A stretch of 32,249 nt of DNA from SIG454 sp045578465. Lineage in GTDB: Bacteria > Bacillota > Clostridia > Monoglobales > Monoglobaceae. Location of the stretch: the NCBI GenBank assembly GCA_045578465.1, contig JAZNKJ010000038.1, positions 1 to 32,249 on the forward strand. The letters are read 5' to 3'. Of the stretch, positions 26,501 through 32,249 are shown piece by piece (the stretch's first letter is position 1; every line of letters starts with the position of its first letter). The notes under the pieces were generated by a model. It was given only the letters and a program-made list of their open reading frames with translations. It was not told where the DNA came from and searched no databases. A program made the position numbers and the translations under genes.

Positions 26501-29500
26501 AATTCTATTTAGGCGATACCCTCCTGTTCAATGGTTCAGTTGTGATTTATGACAGCTTATTGGGAGAAAATACAGTTTCTTTCTACACAGAGCAGAACTT
26601 CTTGGGTACAGCTCAAAGTGCTATGGACATTGACTGGGTAAGATATGTCCCGATTGCGTATAATATCACTATTGATACGCCTGTAAACGGTGCGAAATTT
26701 CAGGCAGGAAGCACTATTCCGCTTAGCGCATCTACTACATTAAGCAGCTCAAGCGTTCCTTATGTTGATTATAAAATCAACGGCGTTGTTGTTGCAACAG
26801 GAACAGCTCCAACTTACAGTGCGGAGATTACTGGTCTTAATGCAGGCACATACAGTATAACAGCTGAATATGGCAGCGAGGTTTCCGCTGCGAGAACTTT
26901 CAGAGTTATTCAGGAATCATCAGGAAGCCTTACTGTAACATCAAATGGTGGCGGAAGCTACACATTGACTGCAGGCGCTTATAATGGTTTAGAAAGTGCT
27001 TCCAAAGTGGAATTTTTGGTTGATGGTGTGACAGTTGGAGAAGTTTCAAGTGCTCCTTATACTTTTGAACTTTCCTATTTAACACCGGAAGCTCATAAAA
27101 TTTCTGCTTATTATTATAGTGAAGCAGGATTGCTTTTAAGCATTGTAGAAAGGGATTTAAAGCCAGCCCTTACTTCTGACGATGTTTCAGAAAGCTATAC
27201 CAATGAAGTTTCCTATATAGTAAGCGAGGGATTAGCAAGCGACAAATATAATGTAAAGACAACATTAAAAGGCAAAACCGTAACAAGCAGCAGTCCCTAT
27301 GAATTAGGAACGAATACCGTTCCGGTAAATGGTGCAATTCTCTATAAATTTAACGGCATTTCAGGAGCAACGCTGCAAGGCGGCAACGGCAATGTGCAGT
27401 TACAGAATCTCTGGACGGATGCAGGCAAAGGTTATATGATAGTTTTGGGCCTTGCAAGTGCTGTTAGAATTCAGGATTCCGTAGACAACAGGCATGTTGA
27501 AAGTACTGAATTTGCGCCGGGGATTGATGGACAGTTTGATATGTCACAGCCTTTTGAACTGCTTATTAAGGATAACAGCATTAACAACCCAAAAACTCCA
27601 ATCCAGTATTGGTTAAAGTTTGGGGATATGGAAGGCTTTACTTTGCTTGCTGAATATGGCTATGCTACAGCAACAGGCAGAACACCGGTTATAAAAGCGA
27701 CTAACAATGCAAGTGCTGACATTGCTTCTATAACAATCTATGAATGTCCTGAACCTGTAGTTGATGACGAATTCGCAGGCATTGATGATTTGGTTATATT
27801 AACAGATGGAACCGATTCATTGGTTGATTTAAATGGTGGTACTCTTGAAGGAAATACACTTCGAATAAGTGCGGCTCCAAGCGTAACAGGATCAGTTGTG
27901 GTCGCAGGTTATACAAGCAAAGGTGCTGCTAAAAATGTAGAAGTAGTAGATGTTGCAGGAAACGGAATCAATCGTTCCGAGGAGACTGTCGATGTATCAA
28001 CTTGGAATGAAGCAACAAATATTAAGGTATTCTTGTGGGATGGCATTAACACAATGACACCTGCTGTCGACTATGATGTTAAGTCATTTGAAAATACAAT
28101 TGATGAAATAGCCCCTGATGATGGAATAACTCTTACTGACATTTTACCAAACAAGGAACCATCTCCGGGCGAGACGGTGTATGTGTATAACTCAATTTTT
28201 GAGAAAACAAACCATACTGTAAATGCAGAAACCATTAATTATACAGATACTAATGGTGCTGAGGTTATGTTCCCGGTCGGCGGTGCTTTACACTATAACT
28301 TCGCAGGTATTGCCGGAGTAGACGGCTCAACAACTAACGATAACCTTGTTCAGACCGAATGGGATTTAGTTGGGTCTAATAACTCATTGAGAATTCAAAT
28401 CGGTGTTGGAAGCGTAAATGCGGCTATTCGCGTTTGTAACGGAGCTAGCTGGACCAATGCAGGTTGTGTGCTTGCAACTTTTGACGATATTACATTGGCA
28501 GACGGCTTTGAATTAATTGTTGTGAATAGTCAGGACGGAGCAACATTTGATTATTGGCTGAAAACAAGCGAAATGACTGGATTTGAACTTATTACAGAAG
28601 GTCTTGGTATTGCCAATACCGATAAAACAAGCAGCATTTTAGCAAAAGGAAATGCTGATGTTAGCGTAGCTTCTGTAACTGTTTATGAGGGAATAAAGAA
28701 GACTGGTGCTGTTGAATTTACAGAAACAGCAATAGGAGATATTTTACCAGCTCCTGCTCCAGGTACTTATGAATTAAGTAACGGACACCATAAAGTGCTC
28801 TTAACTCATTCAACTGACAAGGTAACATACTTAACTGCTGACGGTGAAGAGAGTTTTGACGGAGGAACAGGTAGATTTGATATTATAACTCAGGGTGCTG
28901 TTGCAGATGTTTACAGAAACGGACAGTTGGCATTCTCATATTATATGCCACAGACTGATGAAGTTTCACAGAGTTATACAACAGGCGATTTAGAGTTTAG
29001 AAATAGAAGCCTTTCTGTTCCGGAGGAGAGAGGAACATACTTCTCTAACACAGATATAACACAAGGCAGATATTCATACAGATTGCCATCTCTTCCGTAT
29101 GCATACAGAACTGTTTTTGTTGCAGACAGTACAGATAGCGCAAGAGTGGCTGTAAATGACAGCTTATTCCGCACTGATGTTACACTGGAAAATGGTAAAA
29201 TATATGTATGGACAGTGAAACTTGATGCATCTGAACCTGAATATATTGAGCTTTGCAATGCTGTTAATGAGGATAATGTATATTATCACATAGAAACAGT
29301 GGGCGGTATGAACCGAATCTATGGAAATGGTAAGTGGCTCAGCACATTCAGAAGTATCTACTCAGCAGGTGAACCGTCTGTTTTAGTTGAAGTTAATTCC
29401 GGCGACGGACTTGATTATGTAAATGTAACAGATAATCAGGATTTATATATCTATAATGACGATTTCACAGCTTCAGCAGAATTTGATTCAGCTGACTACT

Positions 29501-31464
29501 GGCAGGCAACAAAGGGTATGGAACTCAGCTATGACGAAGCTGCAGAAATGCTTGGCCTTATAGCAGCAGGCGCAACTAATGCTGTTGCAGAGCTTACTGC
29601 TTATGCAGGCGACCAGTCTTTATCTGCTGATGTAACAGTAGAGCATGAAGTAGGCGGAGTATGGATGATTTTCCAGCACAGCCATACAAACAAGTGGACA
29701 AAAGTTGGTTACAACTTTGACTCCGGAAAGTATGAGCTTATTTATAGCTTAGATGGCGTATTTACCACCATAGCCCAGCAAGCAGGAACATTCCCTGTAG
29801 GGGAAATCGTTCATCTTGATCTTGTTGTCGACACTTATGACGACCAGAGAACGATTACATTCTCTGTTAATGGTAGTCAGATTTTCTGCGAAAGCGATGA
29901 CAAAGGTTTCCATCGCGGTAAAATCGGCTTTATGGTAACAAACAACAATGTATATCTTGACAGTGTATCTTATCGTGGCGATGCAAAACCTGTACTTTCT
30001 ATGACTGACACAGTTAATAACGGCAGTGCTGAGTCTGGCGGTCATACCATTGATGTAATTGAGCAAACTGACAGAATTTTAACTCCAACAGAACCAGGAA
30101 ACTCAAAATATACAACCGATGGCGGTAAGACCTGGGAATTCGGCCCGTCAAATCCGGCTTATAGTCAGAATGTTCTTCAGCTTTACACAAAGCAAACCGA
30201 CGGAACCTATGCTTTAGGAAATGAAGTTCTTTCGTTTAAACCTGAAGCTGTAGGCGGTACAGATGCATATGGTAGAGAATTAGGTAATGTAAGAATTTAC
30301 CGTTCTTCCGACAGAGGCGAAACTTGGTCAAATTGGGGGTATATGCTTCCTTCAGCAGTAGGAACAACCTACTTTATGACAGCGGACGGCGTTAAGCAAG
30401 GACCTTCCGGAAGACTTTATGCAGGTCTTGAACTTCCTGATGCTCCTGGCATTTTCTCGGAAGATGCGGGAACACAGCAGGTTTGGTACAGCGATAACGG
30501 AGGAAGAAGCTGGACAGGTGGCGAAATAGTTACCTATGAAGATGTTGGCTCTGTTATAAACGAGGTTCAGATTATTGAAACTCAGGACGGCATTGTAACT
30601 ATGTATTACAGAACAGATACAGGTATGATTCGTGCTATCAAGTCTTATGACCGCGGTGCAACTTGGGATACCACACATATTTACAGAACACCATTCATTT
30701 CAGCTTCTAACTGCTTCGGTATACAGGTTGACCCGACAGACGGAAAAACCTTGTATGCAGCCTGGGGTTATGATAATGCTAACCTTTCAGCTTCGAACCA
30801 GTATCCGAGACAGAGATGGGCGATGGCGAGAAGTGTTGATAATGGAGAAACCTGGGAATACTTAGGAACCGTTTATGAATGCACTGCCGGCGCGGTTAAT
30901 ACAAATATGAATGTTATGATAAATGTAACAACAGATTACATTGTTATAGCTAACTATTGTCTTGACGCTGAGGCAAATGTTCATACCTATAACAGAGTTG
31001 TTATGGTAGAAAAAGATACACTTCAACCAGTGAAATCTTTCGAACAGGTTCACCTTAGCAGTATTGATATGCTTGAAACTTATACTGGAACAACTTTTGA
31101 GGATATGAGTCAGTTCGTTGTTGCAAACGACTCTAACGGCGTTGTTTTCTTGAACGGTCGAAAAGTTTCTGATGCAGCCCAGGATGGAAAAATCCTCCTT
31201 GACTGTGTGGCATCTTATATTGGTGCAACTGTTGGTACTAACACAAATGGTCAAACAGTTCTCATCTATGCCGGAACAGAAATTGTTATAGAGAATGTAA
31301 CTGACATCAGCGGAAGAAAGTTTGTAGACAGAGAGAGTATTGCGGCGCAGTTCGGTCTTTCAATCTACACCACAAGCGATGGTATTTGCTATTTCGGTAA
31401 CATTGACCAGCAGATTGAGAGCATAGAAAAGCGTTTCTCAAACGGAATTGAAATTGCTGACTAA
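23599..31464 (+). CDS. Giant secreted modular protein B with Asp-box (sialidase-type) propeller
   Basis: 2621 residues, signal peptide MKLRKVIAGLLTVAMLVGLVV to about PTSAA. The same module as in gene A occurs at about 35, 244, 447, 641, 1197 and 1510. A Pro/Glu linker lies at 217-238, concanavalin-like segments at 835-1020 and 1950-2130, and Ig-like segments at about 1021-1195. The FLWDGINTMTP domain is at 1394-1509. The C-terminal part has five Asp-box-like motifs at about 2172, 2234, 2296, 2348 and 2412 (for example SSDRGETW, SYDRGATW, SVDNGETW), diagnostic of a sialidase-superfamily beta-propeller. It ends with a copper-amine-oxidase-N-like domain (about 2510-2605). NEVQIIETQDG resembles the stretch carrying the catalytic Glu of GH33 sialidases, but an RIP-type arginine motif was not seen. 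Hydrolase activity is therefore uncertain. The ATG at 23599 follows GGAGGGG. Confidence 0.85.
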   Translation: MKLRKVIAGLLTVAMLVGLVVMPTSAAVGETDAGFDAVLPTTGEVGSTIYVASVTESAKTVTSSDGEVTIFEDASVPSGGAVYYKFTSVTGTAKANTGYSEIKTGLDGRLLRMHVGVNGTNAIQARNLATSWIGAGTYDQIDLEGGFELIVKGAVGSLEFWVRNAGETEFTQTLSAFNPTNQSVSPVSSIKTVGDTVVNLETAVIYGTKTADESDAPVVEPEEPEEPIEPEEPEEPGDSFVGTNTFEEVLKTTDPEVGVTEYVFTESASVTNYTANVTSDTSSAAALKMTNIPVGGAVHYKFSGISDSMWAENGNGYIQIQGLWEGTSNGFALYLGHSSAPIRFNYNESASVVNQWATFEPAGVDLTQPFEIIIKDNRAEDSTTPVQLWISADNGESFNLLGSYGYGPTKNPTNHISSTDAVASTTISATVYTGGNKTGVEQFTGTSTLEQILPNRTPDEGETIYVYEAGTPVNYTMSATSADVTDTGATAKSITNLPAGGAVHWKVDMSMGSNGVDGINLLCNWGGVATQSANIFLGVINGEGPVRIQNSSDTLHTYYTDAAIDLSEPFEIIMKDSESHGAVEYWYSADGGETFALLTSQGYSYSSRTPSIITKAGTSATISATVYTGKTAIGYITKPESEILPKTGNVGDYAYKTLDTIGRTTLAAGETVSFSGGNSLPAGGALHYKFAGVSVKTGYDILTINEDRSGWFSGAVSINIANFADGSKFRIQTAPSGTNTYVYLGNAKDTPINGAFEIILKDTNSGSTPIEFWFKADGETKFKKLGSFAPSENDNRTSEITAGGTSTASITSATMYKYGALTQDDIGGGVETPDYEEYYYDFVEGEDTSAWVNNSVNLWVVDTANGVLSGSNNDGVESEMNKVSRVTEFADDFVLTAKLRWPVEEEVPFQSGIIVRWRNREIHIKLTYQQYQYFDGSGTTLTGDLRGVLGPEWQEVKIETYNGGEGVKFYLGDTLLFNGSVVIYDSLLGENTVSFYTEQNFLGTAQSAMDIDWVRYVPIAYNITIDTPVNGAKFQAGSTIPLSASTTLSSSSVPYVDYKINGVVVATGTAPTYSAEITGLNAGTYSITAEYGSEVSAARTFRVIQESSGSLTVTSNGGGSYTLTAGAYNGLESASKVEFLVDGVTVGEVSSAPYTFELSYLTPEAHKISAYYYSEAGLLLSIVERDLKPALTSDDVSESYTNEVSYIVSEGLASDKYNVKTTLKGKTVTSSSPYELGTNTVPVNGAILYKFNGISGATLQGGNGNVQLQNLWTDAGKGYMIVLGLASAVRIQDSVDNRHVESTEFAPGIDGQFDMSQPFELLIKDNSINNPKTPIQYWLKFGDMEGFTLLAEYGYATATGRTPVIKATNNASADIASITIYECPEPVVDDEFAGIDDLVILTDGTDSLVDLNGGTLEGNTLRISAAPSVTGSVVVAGYTSKGAAKNVEVVDVAGNGINRSEETVDVSTWNEATNIKVFLWDGINTMTPAVDYDVKSFENTIDEIAPDDGITLTDILPNKEPSPGETVYVYNSIFEKTNHTVNAETINYTDTNGAEVMFPVGGALHYNFAGIAGVDGSTTNDNLVQTEWDLVGSNNSLRIQIGVGSVNAAIRVCNGASWTNAGCVLATFDDITLADGFELIVVNSQDGATFDYWLKTSEMTGFELITEGLGIANTDKTSSILAKGNADVSVASVTVYEGIKKTGAVEFTETAIGDILPAPAPGTYELSNGHHKVLLTHSTDKVTYLTADGEESFDGGTGRFDIITQGAVADVYRNGQLAFSYYMPQTDEVSQSYTTGDLEFRNRSLSVPEERGTYFSNTDITQGRYSYRLPSLPYAYRTVFVADSTDSARVAVNDSLFRTDVTLENGKIYVWTVKLDASEPEYIELCNAVNEDNVYYHIETVGGMNRIYGNGKWLSTFRSIYSAGEPSVLVEVNSGDGLDYVNVTDNQDLYIYNDDFTASAEFDSADYWQATKGMELSYDEAAEMLGLIAAGATNAVAELTAYAGDQSLSADVTVEHEVGGVWMIFQHSHTNKWTKVGYNFDSGKYELIYSLDGVFTTIAQQAGTFPVGEIVHLDLVVDTYDDQRTITFSVNGSQIFCESDDKGFHRGKIGFMVTNNNVYLDSVSYRGDAKPVLSMTDTVNNGSAESGGHTIDVIEQTDRILTPTEPGNSKYTTDGGKTWEFGPSNPAYSQNVLQLYTKQTDGTYALGNEVLSFKPEAVGGTDAYGRELGNVRIYRSSDRGETWSNWGYMLPSAVGTTYFMTADGVKQGPSGRLYAGLELPDAPGIFSEDAGTQQVWYSDNGGRSWTGGEIVTYEDVGSVINEVQIIETQDGIVTMYYRTDTGMIRAIKSYDRGATWDTTHIYRTPFISASNCFGIQVDPTDGKTLYAAWGYDNANLSASNQYPRQRWAMARSVDNGETWEYLGTVYECTAGAVNTNMNVMINVTTDYIVIANYCLDAEANVHTYNRVVMVEKDTLQPVKSFEQVHLSSIDMLETYTGTTFEDMSQFVVANDSNGVVFLNGRKVSDAAQDGKILLDCVASYIGATVGTNTNGQTVLIYAGTEIVIENVTDISGRKFVDRESIAAQFGLSIYTTSDGICYFGNIDQQIESIEKRFSNGIEIAD

Positions 31465-31481
31465 AAGTCAAAATTTTAACA

Positions 31482-31518
31482 AAAAGACTACGGAGTGAAA
31501 TCTCCGTAGTCTTTTTTT
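31482..31518 (+). terminator. Intrinsic terminator after gene B
   Basis: A 14-bp perfect stem (31482-31495 with 31502-31515), loop TGAAAT, followed by a run of seven T residues (31512-31518). Confidence 0.95.
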
Positions 31519-31606
31519 GTTAGGAGTATTTATTTCCCTAAAAGCAAATATATTCAATAAAATTGAAGGGTTATAATTATTAAACAATTTTTCCCATAAA
31601 AAAACA

Positions 31607-31635
31607 AAATGTCCGATTTTTTAAAAGAAATGTCG
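31607..31635 (+). promoter_or_regulatory. Paired direct-repeat operator, copy 2 (upstream of gene C)
   Basis: AAATGTCC at 31607-31614 and AAATGTCG at 31628-31635, again exactly 21 bp start to start. The second box again starts 41 bp before the -10. This copies the geometry seen upstream of gene A. Confidence 0.72.
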
Positions 31636-31645
31636 CGTTTTAGAG

Positions 31646-31674
31646 TATACAAAAATTTAAATATGTGTTACAAT
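31646..31674 (+). promoter_or_regulatory. Promoter of secreted protein gene C
   Basis: -10 TACAAT at 31669-31674. The -35 position 17 bp upstream reads TATACA (31646-31651), a poor match to TTGACA, consistent with need for an activator at the adjacent boxes. Confidence 0.55.
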
Positions 31675-31679
31675 AAAAA

Positions 31680-31826
31680 GAAAGCGGGGTAGCATTAGGT
31701 AAATTGTGCCTAAATGCAGTTTTGCCCTAATTGCAAGGCTGGTTTTAGAACAGCATTTTAAGTGTAAATAATTAACTTTTTATATTCTTTTATTTCATTC
31801 GACATTAAAAAGAAGGAGGAAGTTTT
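31680..31826 (+). other. Long untranslated leader of gene C
   Basis: About 147 bases with no credible gene. Short hairpins can be drawn, for example TTAGG/CCTAA near 31695-31713. No known riboswitch class was recognised. Its length matches the gene A leader but the sequences are only vaguely alike. Confidence 0.4.
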
Positions 31827-32249
31827 ATGAAATTAAGAAAGGCTTTGGCGATATTGATAAGTGTCGCTATGGTATCATCCTTAATGGTTATGCCTGTTTC
31901 TTCGGCAGCTGTCGGAGACACAGCAACTTTTGATACCATCATTCCTACGAAAGGAGAAGTGGGGGCTACCATTTTTACACCATCTGCGACTGAGAGTGCG
32001 AAAACTCTGAGCAGCGCTGATGGAGCAACAACAATCCTTGGCGGTGGCAGTATTCCTGCTGGCGGTGCCGTTTACTATAAGTTTAATAGTATTACAGGCT
32101 ATACAGGACCGCAAGATTCAACCGCAAGTTATGTTGCGATTGACATACCTACTGAAACTGGTTTTAAAATAAGAATGCAAGTGGGTGTTGTATCGTCTAA
32201 TGCGATAAGAGTTAAGAATGTCTCTACTACTTGGGATGCAGCTGTAAGC
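31827..32249 (+). CDS. Secreted modular repeat protein C (3' partial)
   Basis: The frame starts at ATG 31827, 6 bases after GAAGGAGGA, and stays open for 141 codons to the window edge. The signal peptide is MKLRKALAILISVAMVSSLMV up to about PVSSAA, clearly homologous to those of A and B. The first module follows from about residue 34, with IIPTKGEVGATIF, IPAGGAVYYKF, IRMQVGV and NAIRVKN. It is closest to the first module of B and modules 2-3 of A. The remainder, including any surface anchor or catalytic domain, is outside the window. Upstream lie its own promoter and the paired AAATGTC boxes. Confidence 0.88.
   Translation, partial: MKLRKALAILISVAMVSSLMVMPVSSAAVGDTATFDTIIPTKGEVGATIFTPSATESAKTLSSADGATTILGGGSIPAGGAVYYKFNSITGYTGPQDSTASYVAIDIPTETGFKIRMQVGVVSSNAIRVKNVSTTWDAAVS

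Noticed and set aside
31130..31420. Copper amine oxidase enzyme in protein B
   Set aside because: Only the N-terminal-type stalk domain resembles that family. No catalytic domain is present, and the domain is commonly used as a structural repeat in Clostridial surface proteins.
20142..31464. SLH, LPXTG or dockerin surface anchor in proteins A or B
   Set aside because: Neither C-terminus shows such a motif, so both are described only as secreted.
31680..31826. Cyclic-di-GMP riboswitch in the gene C leader
   Set aside because: GCGGGGTAGC-like bases caught the eye, but the conserved core elements of the known classes could not be laid out.
1..32249. CRISPR arrays, tRNA or rRNA genes, insertion sequences
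   Set aside because: None seen. The only repeats are the protein modules in genes A-C, which are coding and far longer than CRISPR units.

Overview
The window comes from a low-GC Gram-positive anaerobe, most likely an uncultured member of the Clostridia (Bacillota). The evidence is the gene order queA-tgt-yajC-TIGR04086 gene-secD-secF and the block rimP-nusA-rnpM-L7Ae-like-infB-rbfA-nrnA-truB-ribF-rpsO-pnp. Strong GGAGG ribosome binding sites, TTGACA/TATAAT promoters and U-tailed intrinsic terminators fit the same assignment. I cannot name a genus from the sequence alone.

Region 1 (1-5.4 kb) covers tRNA queuosine modification and protein export. It holds the 3' part of queA, complete tgt, yajC, a small four-helix membrane protein, and overlapping secD/secF. 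yajC and secDF each have a promoter with a 17-bp spacer. The gene between them has its Shine-Dalgarno sequence inside the 3' arm of a terminator hairpin. Region 2 (5.4-8.6 kb) holds pncB and an atypical long prs, so the enzyme that makes PRPP sits beside one that consumes it, followed by the ribonucleotide reductase repressor nrdR. Region 3 (8.6-18.85 kb) is the classic transcription/translation operon from rimP to pnp, with structured leaders before rimP, rpsO and pnp. It closes with a terminator that also serves the convergent gene downstream.

Region 4 (18.86-32.25 kb) is accessory. A minus-strand AraC-family regulator faces away from three paralogous secreted proteins: A (1105 aa), B (2621 aa) and C (cut by the window end). 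All three have nearly the same signal peptide and are built from a roughly 190-residue module that I do not recognise. B also carries two concanavalin-like segments, Ig-like segments, an Asp-box (sialidase-type) propeller and a C-terminal copper-amine-oxidase-N-like stalk domain.

The most interesting signal is regulatory. The promoters of A and C, more than 11 kb apart, each carry two direct AAATGTC(C/G) boxes exactly 21 bp apart. In both, the second box starts exactly 41 bp before the -10 hexamer. This is the arrangement expected of AraC-family operators, and the AraC-type gene is divergently adjacent to the first copy. The inferred system is an AraC-type regulator controlling a growing family of giant modular secreted proteins, at least one of which probably binds or cleaves glycans. 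The housekeeping calls are secure; the function of the secreted family is inference.
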